From contig JBHIET010000076.1 of NCBI GenBank assembly GCA_046760785.1, positions 1 through 16,318 of the forward strand: a DNA stretch of 16,318 nt, written 5' to 3'. The notes under the pieces were generated by a model. That model saw only the letters and a program-made list of their open reading frames with translations. It was not told the DNA's origin and did no database searches. Shown in pieces: positions 7,635 through 15,011 of the stretch. Every line of letters starts with the position of its first letter. Position 1 is the stretch's first letter. Origin of the DNA: JBHIET01 sp046760785. GTDB taxonomy: Bacteria > Chloroflexota > Anaerolineae > B4-G1. The translations under genes were made by a program, and so were the position numbers.

Positions 7635-8209
7635 CCAGCAATGCCTCCCACGACCAGGCGGATCACCAGCAGAGTCGCGAGGATCAGCAGGGCAGTCGAG
7701 ACGTCCAGTCCCAGCATCTGGCTGCCCTCCCGCACCATCTTGGTGTAAACCTCAACGACGCCCTTGCCATACAGCAACCGCATCATGACGAATTTGTGGG
7801 GGAGATTCCAGCCCACGGCCAGTGCCCCACCCAGGACGAAGGCCCGCCCTTCGACTCGGCTCAGGGCAGGCCAGCGGGGCGTGCGGGCGATCCAGAGGGT
7901 CGCCTCCATCAGCGCACCTTCTACGAGGATGGCCACCACCGGCCCGATCTTGGCCCCGACGGGGCTGAGCAACTTCAGGAGCGCCGTCACGACGCTGATG
8001 AGAAACACCGAACCCCGGTTCGGCACGAAGTGGCGGCCGGTCAGCGCCAATACCACGCCGATTCCCGTCATCAGCACTCCGGTCAGAAAGGTATCCGCCT
8101 GGGGGGGAAAGATGACGTGCAGGAAACTGCCCAGGGTCATCTCCATCACGCCCCACAGCGCACCGAACAGCCCGATGGTGACCCAATCTCGTACCTTGTA
8201 AGACGACAT
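7553..8209 (-). CDS. ECF transporter substrate-binding (S) component, substrate unknown
   Basis: The 218-residue, strongly hydrophobic protein has about six membrane segments (about 10-33, 40-57, 67-82, 86-107, 122-137, 168-195). Its position between a fused ABC ATPase and EcfT, and its size, make it the S component that captures the transported solute. I cannot match it to a named S family; the arrangement recalls YkoE of thiamine-precursor transporters, but sequence likeness is weak. ATG 8209 overlaps the ATPase stop by one base (TGATG) and has GGAGGT (8216-8221) 6 nt upstream. Residues 113-122 (WPALSRVEGR) are encoded by an inserted palindromic repeat in a probable loop. Confidence 0.75.
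   Translation of the reverse strand: MSSYKVRDWVTIGLFGALWGVMEMTLGSFLHVIFPPQADTFLTGVLMTGIGVVLALTGRHFVPNRGSVFLISVVTALLKLLSPVGAKIGPVVAILVEGALMEATLWIARTPRWPALSRVEGRAFVLGGALAVGWNLPHKFVMMRLLYGKGVVEVYTKMVREGSQMLGLDVSTALLILATLLVIRLVVGGIAGWGAWKLGSAVARRRGQPNSAGSEVGR
7846..7871 (+). repeat. Short palindromic repeat, copy 2, in frame in the S-component gene
   Basis: The sequence is GCCCTTCGAC-TCG-GCTCAGGGCA-G-GC, the same element as at 5969-5994, here read on the opposite strand by the host gene (product ALSRVEG). It lies between two predicted membrane segments, where an added loop would be tolerated. Confidence 0.8.
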
Positions 8210-9603
8210 CAATTGACCTCCAAATCGTGATTAGTTTCTTGCTCTCTTGCATCCTGCATCTTGCCCCCTACCATCTGCCACACCCGGTTGGCGTACCGCT
8301 CCACCAGACGCTGGTCGTGGGTGATCAGGAGGATCGTCTGGCCCGCCTGGTTCAGGTCGGCCAGGAAGTCCATCACCTGCGTCAGATGCTGCCAATCCTG
8401 GCCGACCGATGGCTCGTCCAGGATCAGGAGCGTCGGGTGCAGGCTCAGTGTGGCTGCCAGCGCAGTGCGCTGTTGCTGCCCTACACTGAGCGCCCGCGTC
8501 GGCCGGTGGTGCAGGGCCAGCAGGCCGGTCCGCGCCAGCACCTCCTCCACCTCGCCAGCTCGCTCCATCCCCAGGTTACGCGGGCCAAAGCAAACCTCCT
8601 CCTCCACCGTGTCACACACCAGTTGATGGAGGGGAGTCTGTTGCAGGAAGCCGACCCGCCGGCCTTGCCCATTGGTGTGCCAGGCGACCCGGCCGCGGCG
8701 GGGGCGAAGGAAACCGGCAAGCACACGGGCCAGCGTGGTCTTGCCCGCCCCGTTCGGCCCGACCAGCGCGGCGAAGTTCCCCCGGTGCAGCGTGAGCGAA
8801 CAGTTCTGGAGGACGGGTCGGCCATTGTAGCCTGCTGTGATCCCCTGGAGCGTGACCAGTGGTTCATCGGCAGGGACCGATGGTGGAAGGCGAGGGGGCG
8901 GCGTCGGCTGCACCCGCGCCAGTGTCTCGGCCGGGGGACCATAGGTGACTATACGACCATCCGCGAGCCACACCAACCGGTCGGCGTAGGGCAGGAAAGG
9001 CTCCACCCGGTGCTCGATGACCACCACCGTGACCTGTAACCAGCGGTGTAATCTGACCAGGGCCTCCACGACCAGGTGTATCCCTTTAGCGTCCAGGTTC
9101 GCCGTAGGCTCATCCAGGATCAGGGTGGTAGGACGCATCGCCAGGGCAGCGGCGATGGCCACCCGTTGCCCTTCACCGCTCGACAGGTGGCGCACCGCAC
9201 GATGCCGCAGGTGGGCGCACTCGGTCGCCACAAGGCCAACTTCCACGCGCACGGCGACCTCGTCGGGGGACAGGCCCAGGTTCCGCGGGCCGAACGCCAC
9301 CTCCTCTTCCACCGTCGCGTTGAACAACTGCGTGGCCGGGTTCTGGAAGACGAACCCCACGCGAGTGGCGATCTGTGCCACGCTATGGCGCCGTGGGTCC
9401 ATTCCCTCCACCGAGACTAGACCCCGCACCTCGGCGGGGATGGTCTGGGGGATCAGCCCCATCAGCGCGTGGGCCAGCGTGCTCTTACCGCCGCCGGCAG
9501 GCCCACCGACGAGCACGAAGGAGCCCGACGGGATGGAGAGGTCCACCCCCCGCAGAGCATGGGCCTCCGGATACCGAACATCCAGCCCACAGACCTGGAT
9601 CAC
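8209..9603 (-). CDS. ECF transporter fused double ATPase (EcfA-EcfA')
   Basis: The 464-residue cytoplasmic protein holds two ABC ATPase domains that would power the transporter. Domain 1 has Walker A GGPAGGGKST (33-42), Q-loop Gln87, signature LSSGEGQ (140-146), Walker B ending Asp164-Glu165 and His198. Domain 2 has Walker A GPNGAGKTT (282-290), Q-loop Gln321 or Gln322, signature LSVGQQQ (372-378), Walker B ending Asp396-Glu397 and His429. Both sites look catalytically complete. A proline-rich linker lies near 233-244. I chose GTG 9603: it has AGGAGG 5 nt upstream and a GTGA overlap with the padR stop, while the longer frame from 9714 runs through padR. Size and fusion match YkoD-type proteins. 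Confidence 0.92.
   Translation of the reverse strand: MIQVCGLDVRYPEAHALRGVDLSIPSGSFVLVGGPAGGGKSTLAHALMGLIPQTIPAEVRGLVSVEGMDPRRHSVAQIATRVGFVFQNPATQLFNATVEEEVAFGPRNLGLSPDEVAVRVEVGLVATECAHLRHRAVRHLSSGEGQRVAIAAALAMRPTTLILDEPTANLDAKGIHLVVEALVRLHRWLQVTVVVIEHRVEPFLPYADRLVWLADGRIVTYGPPAETLARVQPTPPPRLPPSVPADEPLVTLQGITAGYNGRPVLQNCSLTLHRGNFAALVGPNGAGKTTLARVLAGFLRPRRGRVAWHTNGQGRRVGFLQQTPLHQLVCDTVEEEVCFGPRNLGMERAGEVEEVLARTGLLALHHRPTRALSVGQQQRTALAATLSLHPTLLILDEPSVGQDWQHLTQVMDFLADLNQAGQTILLITHDQRLVERYANRVWQMVGGKMQDAREQETNHDLEVN
8244..8264 (-). repeat. Three-unit heptamer repeat in the end of the ATPase gene
   Basis: On the minus strand, GCAAGAT GCAGGAT GCAAGAG are three 7-bp units that encode KMQDARE in the protein tail, after the second ATPase domain. 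It is a different sequence family from the CGTG arrays but has the same period. Confidence 0.5.
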
Positions 9604-10139
9604 TCCTCCCTCCTGGCGAATTGCTGGCGGCAGACCTGGAGCCAATCCAGAATCGCCTCGATCTGGCGGCGTCGGAAGTCGAAGACCGACCGGTTGAAAT
9701 CCTGGGGGGCACATCCGGCGATTCTCTGTTCCAGCCCCTCGACCCTCTCCCGGCAGGCGGCCTCCTGGGCCGCGATCAGATCCTCCACGCCCGCCAGGCC
9801 AAGCGTGCAGAAGAAGTAGAGCTTGGCCGGGAATTCCACGCGCATATCGCGGATGGAGGGGGCAGGCCGCCGCAACCAGTCGCGGAAACTCTGCTTCCCC
9901 GCAGGGGTGATGCGGTAGACCTTGCGAGGCGGTCGGCTTTCCTGGGCGCTGACACTGGACTCAACCTGACCGGCCTGCTCCAACCGCTTCAGCGCGCCGT
10001 AGACGTTGCTGATCCCCATGTACCAAATCTCGCCCAACTCCTCTTGGACGCGCTGGTGCAGGTCGTAGCCATGCACCGGCCCCCGCATCAGGAACCCCAA
10101 GAGTGCCTGCTCCAATGGCAACCGCCGCCTACCACTCAT
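9600..10139 (-). CDS. PadR-family transcriptional regulator
   Basis: The 179-residue protein has an N-terminal winged helix (about 8-90) with PadR hallmarks: LPLEQALLGFL, GPVHGYDLHQ, SNVYGALKRLEQAGQVE as the recognition and wing region, and RKVYRITPAGKQ. A helical C-terminal domain (about 100-175) would form the dimer. PadR proteins usually repress their own and adjacent genes until a ligand binds. I chose ATG 10139 (AGGGG 5 nt upstream) over ATG 10172, which lies too close to the predicted transcription start. It is first in the operon and overlaps the ATPase gene by 4 bp, so it probably controls the transporter. The ligand is unknown. Confidence 0.92.
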   Translation of the reverse strand: MSGRRRLPLEQALLGFLMRGPVHGYDLHQRVQEELGEIWYMGISNVYGALKRLEQAGQVESSVSAQESRPPRKVYRITPAGKQSFRDWLRRPAPSIRDMRVEFPAKLYFFCTLGLAGVEDLIAAQEAACRERVEGLEQRIAGCAPQDFNRSVFDFRRRQIEAILDWLQVCRQQFARREE

Positions 10140-10161
10140 TTTTCCCCTTTTGCTCACAAAA

Positions 10162-10171
10162 TGAATATTCA
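10162..10171. promoter_or_regulatory. Candidate operator in the padR leader
   Basis: TGAATATTCA is a perfect 10-bp palindrome just downstream of the predicted transcription start and about 23 bp before the padR start. The position suits autorepression by PadR, but it does not match the ATGT-N8-ACAT consensus I know for PadR sites. Confidence 0.4.
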
Positions 10172-10181
10172 CACAGCGAAC

Positions 10182-10210
10182 ATTATACGCACAATCGCGT
10201 GGAAAGTCAA
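10182..10210 (-). promoter_or_regulatory. Strong promoter of the padR-ECF operon
   Basis: On the minus strand, TTGACT (10205-10210), exactly 17 bp, and a perfect TATAAT (10182-10187). This is the best promoter in the window. It sits 26 bp beyond the V4R gene stop, so the transporter operon can be transcribed independently of the hyu operon. Confidence 0.8.
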
Positions 10211-10235
10211 GGCAGGGAGATGTAGGGAGCGCCAG

Positions 10236-10751
10236 CTATCCCCGGATTACGAAGCGGCAGACCGGATCCCCCTTGGCGACGCACGCCGTCTCTTCCGAGG
10301 CAACGTCGCCGCCGAAGATGCCCGCCGCCATACCGGCCAGCACGCCCCGGATCATATGGCAGACCGGAAGCGGTGAAGTGGTGGGCTGGTCCCGCATGTA
10401 AGCCTCGGCAAAAGGCGACCCTTCGACTTCGATGGCGAGCCGTTTGCTCGCTGCATCCAGCTCAACCAGGCTGAACCTGCCCCAGCCGATCTCGCCGCCC
10501 ATCTTGCACATAAAGGCGACGATCTCCTCATCGGTGTAGTTGAACACCTCTTTGTACCGCTTGGACGAGCGGGAGCCGCCGGTGTAGCCGCCGGCCATCA
10601 TCGCCTTGGCGCACCTTTCCGGGCCGACAAGCGCCTCCACCGCTTTCTGAAAGTCCACCACGGTGTCGGGCCGGATCAGCATGTAGCGCACATCTTTGAA
10701 GGTCAACCGGCCCGTCTCCACCCTCAGCTTGTCGAAGATTTCGTTGCTCAT
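10236..10751 (-). CDS. V4R (4-vinyl reductase) domain protein
   Basis: The 171-residue soluble protein matches the V4R fold, a small-molecule-binding domain found in BchJ-like proteins and in sensor parts of regulators such as XylR/DmpR. Cysteines at 47, 82, 131, 157 and 165 include the C-terminal CVAKGDPVCRF pair typical of the family, which may bind metal. There is no DNA-binding or output domain, so it acts alone or with a partner. Its ATG overlaps the hyuB stop by 4 bp (ATGA), which implies translational coupling and joint function with the HyuA/HyuB enzyme. It could bind substrate, deliver a cofactor or act as a small subunit; none is shown by the sequence. Confidence 0.85.
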   Translation of the reverse strand: MSNEIFDKLRVETGRLTFKDVRYMLIRPDTVVDFQKAVEALVGPERCAKAMMAGGYTGGSRSSKRYKEVFNYTDEEIVAFMCKMGGEIGWGRFSLVELDAASKRLAIEVEGSPFAEAYMRDQPTTSPLPVCHMIRGVLAGMAAGIFGGDVASEETACVAKGDPVCRFVIRG

Positions 10752-12478
10752 CGGGGATTCCTTCTCAGTTCTGCCGTGGCCGCCTGATCAATCGTCAGCG
10801 TCTGCGGATCAATCACCACCTTGTAGTCCCGGCGGGCGCTCTCCAGGGTGACCTTGCCATCGCGCACGTCGGCCAGCAGCGAGTCGGGGTCTCGCTCCAA
10901 GGGGTCGCCGTAGCCGCCGGCGCCGGGCAGTCGCAGGCTGACCACGTCTCCCTTCTTGAGCACGTCCAGCCCCTTCGACTTGAGCACCCGCTCCTCGGAT
11001 GTATCGGGATTCAACACGAATCGCCCCTTGCTCCCCTCCTTCCCGCCGAAGAGGCCGAAGGGGGCGAAGCGCTGCCGGTCGCCGTAGCGGGCCAGGGTAA
11101 CGTCGTCAATGAGCACCTGGATGTCGCGGCGCACAGTCAGGCCGCCCCGGTATTTGCCCGCCCCGCCGGAGTCGGGGATGAACTCGTAGCGCAGGATGCG
11201 CACCGGGTACTCCAGCTCGACCGCCTCGATGGGCGTGTTCTTGAAACGGGCCAGGTGCGAGTCCTGCCCGTCGCGGCCATCCTTCGTCGGCCGGGCGCCC
11301 GCGCCGCCTCCCTGGATATCAATGTAGACGAAGCGCCGGCCCGTCTGCGGATGGTAGCCGCTGAAGCCGCAGTTGGTGATCTGACCGTGGCAGCCGGCCA
11401 TCACGTTATCCGGCACCGCCTGCGACAGGGCCAGCATCATGGCCTCGGTGATCTTTTGCGAGGTGTTGGTGCGCGCCCCCACCGCGCCGGGCATCCTGGG
11501 GTTGACGATCAGCCCCTCTTCCGCTTCGATGCGGAAGGGGCGATAGCAGCCGGAGTTGGGTGGCACGTGGGGATCAATGACGGCGATCAGGGCATAGTAG
11601 ACGGCGGCGTGGACGGTGGCCAGGGGACAGTTGATGTTCCCCTCCACCTGTTTGGCCGTGCCCTCGAAATCCACAAGCACCTCGTCCCCCTGCTTATGGA
11701 TATTCACCTGGAGCTTGATGGGAATGTCGCTGCGGCCATCGTCGTCCACGTGGTCCACGCCGGTGTAAGTGCCGTCGGGGATGCGCTTGAGGCCGGCGCG
11801 GATGCGGCTCTCCGAGTAGTCCAGCAACATTGCCTGGCACTTTTGCACGACCTCGACGCCGTACTTGTCGAAGATCGCCTGCATCCGCTGCACACCCACG
11901 AAATCGGCCGCAGCCTGGGCACGGATGTCACCCAGCGTCTTGTGGGGCACGCGGATGTTGTTTTCCAGGATGCCGAACAGCTCCGGGTCTTCCTGGCCCT
12001 TCTTGTAGAGTTTGACGAAGGGGAAACGCAATCCTTCCAGGTAGATCTCGTTCAGTCCGCCGGCCGTCCCACCCGGCGCCGCGCCGCCCATGTCGGAGTG
12101 GTGGGCGATGCTGCCCACGAAGCCGACCAGTTCCCCTTCGTAGTGGACCGGGGCAAAGGTGACCAGGTCCATCACGTGCTGGCCGCCGGAGTAGGGGTCG
12201 TTGAAGATGATCACATCGCCCGGGTCCAGGTCTTCGGGCTTGTATTTGTCCACCAGGGCTCGCATTCCCAGTTCGAAGCCGGTGAGCAACATCGGCGCGT
12301 GGTGCGCCTGTCCGATGGTGTTGCCGAAGCGGTCGAAGACGGCGCAGGTGATGTCCTCGATCTCCTTGATGACCGTCGAGCGGGCCGTGCGCACCAGCGT
12401 GCGGCCCATCTCATCTGCCACCTGCTCCATCGCGTAGCGGATGACTTGCATAGTGATCGTATCAGCTTGATAAATCAT
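10748..12478 (-). CDS. hyuB: Hydantoinase B/oxoprolinase-family subunit
   Basis: The 576-residue protein is the HyuB partner of ATP-dependent cyclic-amide hydrolases (N-methylhydantoinase, 5-oxoprolinase) and of acetone/acetophenone carboxylases. Family marks include an early AHHAPML, NDPYSGGQHVMD (residues 93-104), SIAHHSDMGG (123-132) with metal-type His/Asp residues, and the terminal LPGAGGYGDPLERDP. Length is normal. I chose ATG 12478, where the conserved family N-terminus (MIYQADTITMQVIRYAM) begins. The longer frame from 12637 only translates the heptamer array. The ribosome site is weak (GGAG about 13 nt upstream). It follows the truncated four-helix gene (17-bp overlap) and precedes the V4R gene. 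The exact substrate cannot be decided. Confidence 0.93.
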   Translation of the reverse strand: MIYQADTITMQVIRYAMEQVADEMGRTLVRTARSTVIKEIEDITCAVFDRFGNTIGQAHHAPMLLTGFELGMRALVDKYKPEDLDPGDVIIFNDPYSGGQHVMDLVTFAPVHYEGELVGFVGSIAHHSDMGGAAPGGTAGGLNEIYLEGLRFPFVKLYKKGQEDPELFGILENNIRVPHKTLGDIRAQAAADFVGVQRMQAIFDKYGVEVVQKCQAMLLDYSESRIRAGLKRIPDGTYTGVDHVDDDGRSDIPIKLQVNIHKQGDEVLVDFEGTAKQVEGNINCPLATVHAAVYYALIAVIDPHVPPNSGCYRPFRIEAEEGLIVNPRMPGAVGARTNTSQKITEAMMLALSQAVPDNVMAGCHGQITNCGFSGYHPQTGRRFVYIDIQGGGAGARPTKDGRDGQDSHLARFKNTPIEAVELEYPVRILRYEFIPDSGGAGKYRGGLTVRRDIQVLIDDVTLARYGDRQRFAPFGLFGGKEGSKGRFVLNPDTSEERVLKSKGLDVLKKGDVVSLRLPGAGGYGDPLERDPDSLLADVRDGKVTLESARRDYKVVIDPQTLTIDQAATAELRRNPR

Positions 12479-12782
12479 GGTTTTCTTTTCTCCGTGTCGC
12501 GTGTTGCGTGTTTCGTGTTTCGTGTTGCGTGTTGCGTGTTTCGTGTTGCGTCTGTTCGGGCAACGGAACATCTGTGAGCAAGTCTGGTGCAGTGGCTGTG
12601 TAGCCTGTGGCCCGGTAGAGTTGATCCGATAATCCACGAGTGCGGCGATCCTGGGCTAGTTTGGTCACATCGTTCCACGCCAAATCGGCCGCAAATAGCG
12701 CCAGCCGATAGACTTCCATCCGCCACAATCTATCGCCCGTGATCTCGACCGGCACGCCTTGTTCCCATTCCTGGTAGTTCAT
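12462..12782 (-). pseudogene. Truncated four-helix-bundle (S23-like) protein gene
   Basis: ATG 12782 follows a strong AGGAGGGAGGA site and opens a frame with the familiar start of the four-helix-bundle (23S rRNA intervening-sequence-type) family: GDRLWRMEVYRLALFAADLAW and then DRRTRGLSDQLYRA (to about residue 59). At that point the family usually continues with a GSISANIAEG-like helix turn. Here it diverges and after about 20 residues runs into the heptamer array, translating it as QHETRNTQ repeats until the stop at 12462, inside the start of hyuB. The second half of the bundle is therefore lost. It may be a remnant, though the ribosome site is intact and a 106-residue product could still be made. 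Confidence 0.65.
12493..12551 (+). repeat. Heptamer tandem array, eight units (CGTGTTK)
   Basis: Eight consecutive 7-bp units from 12493 to 12548 (CGTGTCG, then CGTGTTG/CGTGTTT variants), plus a partial CGT. It lies just upstream of the hyuB start and forms the tail of the truncated four-helix gene. Seven units are identical except at the last base. Confidence 0.9.
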
Positions 12783-12809
12783 TCCTCCCTCCTGAAATAC
12801 TCCATATTG

Positions 12810-12888
12810 CGTGTTACGTGTCTCGTGCTGCGTGTTACGTGACACGCAACACGTAACACGCAACACGTAACACGTTTCACGCATCACG
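12810..12888. repeat. Inverted heptamer array forming a long hairpin
   Basis: Four plus-oriented units (12810-12837: CGTGTTA, CGTGTCT, CGTGCTG, CGTGTTA), then a CGTG core at 12838-12841, meet minus-oriented units (12842-12888: ACACG, CAACACG, TAACACG, CAACACG, TAACACG, TTTCACG, CATCACG). The arms pair over about 30 bp with a few mismatches and almost no loop. It occupies the gap between hyuA and the four-helix gene, and the hyuA stop (12877-12879) falls inside it. Confidence 0.9.
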
Positions 12889-14937
12889 TATCTGCACAAT
12901 AATGTTCCCAAAGTCATCCACCGTCCCTACCGCCCCCGGCGTGAGGACCGAGGTCGAGGCGACCTCTTCCACCAGGCACGGTCCTCTGACGACGTTCCCC
13001 GGCTGGAGCAGGTCACGCTCATAAACGGCCGTGTCAATGAAACCGTGAGCGGGATAGTAGGCTGGACGTGTGCCTTTATTGGCTGCACCAGGATCACTGC
13101 CAGCCCTCTCCCTGCGGGTAAAAGAAACCTCAGGCACCTTGCCGATGGCCCCTACCCGCAGGTTGATGAACTCGACCGTCTCCTCGGCCGAGCCGTAGGC
13201 ATAGATGCGGTGGTGTAATTCGTGAAAGCGAGCGATGACCTCGGCCAGGTCGGCCTGGGTGAGCGTCTCCTTGCGGGTGACCGGGGTGTTCAACTCGTAG
13301 GACTGGCCCTGGTAGCGGATGTCGGCCGACCATTGTATGACGACAAGCTCGTCGGGGACATTCTGGGCCTTGAGTTGCGCCCGGCCCCGCGCTTCCAGTT
13401 CCTTGAAGGCGACCAACACCTCCTCAGGCAGCAATTCATCCTCGCTTTTGGCGATGGTCGTCACGTAGTCGTGGCGCGTGTTGGCTACTAACAACCCCAC
13501 GGCCGAGAGGGTGCTGGGGTACATCGGGATGACCACGCGGCTCACGCCTGCGTCCTCGGCCAGCTCGACGGCGTGCAGCGGCCCGGCCCCGCCAAAGGGA
13601 AGCAGGGCGAACTCGCGCACGTCGTATCCCCGTTCGGTAGAACAGACAGCGATGCCGCGCACCATGTTGGCGTTGACCACGCGTATGATGCCGCCGGCCG
13701 CCTCTTCCAGAGACACCCCCAGCGGTTTGGCCACGTACTCCCTGATGGCTTTTTCGGCCAGCTCGGGATGCAATTTCATCTCGCCCCCCAGGAAATAGTC
13801 GGCGTTGAGGCGACCCAGCACCAGGTTGGCGTCGGTGACGGTGGGCCGCTCGCCGCCCAATCCGTAGCAGGCCGGTCCCGGCGCTGACCCCGCGCTCTCC
13901 GGCCCCACGTTGAGCGCTCCACCCTGGTCCACCCAGGCCAGGCTCCCCCCACCGGCGCCGATGGCGTGCACGTCGAGGATGGGCATCTTGACGGGGAAGC
14001 CCTCGAACTGGCTTTCCGGGGCCATCCGGGGTTCCCCTCCGATGATGAGACCGATGTCGAAACTGGTGCCGCCCATGTCCACGCTGATGATCTGTTCGTC
14101 GCCGGTCAGACTGCCCACGTAGGCTGCCGCCAGCGCCCCGCCCGCCGGCCCCGAGTTGACGATGTTCACCGCCCGGCCCCGCGCCTCCTCGGCCGTCATC
14201 GAACCACCGCTGGCCTGCATGATGCGCAGGTCTGCCTCACCGTACCGCTCTTCCAATTGGCCCTCCAGGTTGTCCAGGTAGCGGTCCAGCACCGGCTGCA
14301 GGTAGGCACTGATGACGGTGGTCGAGGTACGCTCGAACTCACGGAACTCGGGCGCAACCTCAGAGGAGATAGAGACGGTGGCTTCGGGGAACATTTCCCG
14401 GCAGATTTCGCGCACCCGCCGCTCGTGGGCGGGGTTGCGGAAGCCAAAGATGAAACTTATGGCGATGGATTCGACCGCCTGCTCCTTGAGAAAGGCCACC
14501 GCCTCGCGGGCGGTTTCCTCGTCCAGAGGGATGACTACCGAACCGTCCGCGCCGACGCGCTCCCTCACCTCGCGCCGCAGATAGCGGGGCACGAGCGGGA
14601 GGGGCGTGTCCACAAAGATGTCGTACAGCCCTCCGTCGGGCCGCTCGATGCGTCCGATCTCCAGCACATCCCGCATGCCCTCGGTGGTGATCAGCCCCGT
14701 GCGTGCCCCCTTGCGCTCGATGAGGGCATTGGTGCCGATGGTCGTGCCGTGGACCAGGTAATCTGTACGCTCGAACGAAGTTCCGACCATGCCCAGCATC
14801 TTGTCAATGCCGGTGATGACCCCTTCGGCCAGGTTGTGGTGCGTGGTCAACACTTTGGTGTAATGAATCTTTCCGGTGTCGTCGTCCACGAGGACGATGT
14901 CCGTGAACGTGCCGCCTACGTCAATTCCGATGCGCAT
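12877..14937 (-). CDS. hyuA: Hydantoinase A/oxoprolinase-family ATPase subunit
   Basis: The 686-residue protein is the HyuA partner of HyuB, with an ASKHA-type ATPase fold. It has the phosphate-binding MRIGIDVGGTFTD at the start, VHGTTIGTNALIERKGA (62-78), QASGGSMTAEEAR (241-253), VNIVNSGPAGG (258-267), VDMGGTSFDIG (286-296) and the long conserved GPESAGSAPGPACYGLGG region (345-362). It probably phosphorylates the substrate or bicarbonate during ring opening or carboxylation. ATG 14937 has AAGGAGAG just upstream. Length matches N-methylhydantoinase/acetone-carboxylase-type subunits and is half of the single-chain 5-oxoprolinases. Its last codons (IRDA) and stop lie in the heptamer hairpin, so the original C-terminus may have been altered slightly. 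Confidence 0.94.
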   Translation of the reverse strand: MRIGIDVGGTFTDIVLVDDDTGKIHYTKVLTTHHNLAEGVITGIDKMLGMVGTSFERTDYLVHGTTIGTNALIERKGARTGLITTEGMRDVLEIGRIERPDGGLYDIFVDTPLPLVPRYLRREVRERVGADGSVVIPLDEETAREAVAFLKEQAVESIAISFIFGFRNPAHERRVREICREMFPEATVSISSEVAPEFREFERTSTTVISAYLQPVLDRYLDNLEGQLEERYGEADLRIMQASGGSMTAEEARGRAVNIVNSGPAGGALAAAYVGSLTGDEQIISVDMGGTSFDIGLIIGGEPRMAPESQFEGFPVKMPILDVHAIGAGGGSLAWVDQGGALNVGPESAGSAPGPACYGLGGERPTVTDANLVLGRLNADYFLGGEMKLHPELAEKAIREYVAKPLGVSLEEAAGGIIRVVNANMVRGIAVCSTERGYDVREFALLPFGGAGPLHAVELAEDAGVSRVVIPMYPSTLSAVGLLVANTRHDYVTTIAKSEDELLPEEVLVAFKELEARGRAQLKAQNVPDELVVIQWSADIRYQGQSYELNTPVTRKETLTQADLAEVIARFHELHHRIYAYGSAEETVEFINLRVGAIGKVPEVSFTRRERAGSDPGAANKGTRPAYYPAHGFIDTAVYERDLLQPGNVVRGPCLVEEVASTSVLTPGAVGTVDDFGNIIVQIRDA

Positions 14938-14948
14938 ATCTCTCCTTT

Positions 14949-15011
14949 TAGTAGTCAGATGTCAGTAGCCAGTAGTCAGTAGTCAGAAGTCTGGTTACTG
15001 GCTACTGGCTA
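14949..15011. repeat. Heptamer array of the CAGTAGT family, inverted
   Basis: Six units, TAGTAGT CAGATGT CAGTAGC CAGTAGT CAGTAGT CAGAAGT (14949-14990), are followed by three inverted units, CTGGTTA CTGGCTA CTGGCTA (14991-15011), giving a stem with almost no loop. It fills the 71-bp gap between the CoA-transferase and hyuA genes. The CoA-transferase stop codon (TAG, 15009-15011) is part of the last unit. Confidence 0.88.

Noticed and set aside
9604..9714. Upstream extension of the fused ATPase
   Set aside because: It would overlap padR by about 115 bp. The GTG at 9603 has an ideal ribosome site and a 4-bp overlap with the padR stop.
9375..10376. Plus-strand 333-codon open frame across padR and its promoter
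   Set aside because: It covers the ATPase start, padR and a near-consensus minus-strand promoter, and shows no recognisable domain.
11255..12577. Long plus-strand open frame (440 codons) opposite hyuB
   Set aside because: It is the antisense shadow of a well-conserved gene in high-GC DNA, has no family-like sequence and spans the heptamer array.
12493..12888. CRISPR array
   Set aside because: Repeat units are 7 bp, directly adjacent and without spacers, and no cas genes are present.
13966..14982. Long plus-strand open frame opposite hyuA
   Set aside because: Antisense shadow with His/Val-rich low-complexity composition; hyuA on the other strand has clear motifs.
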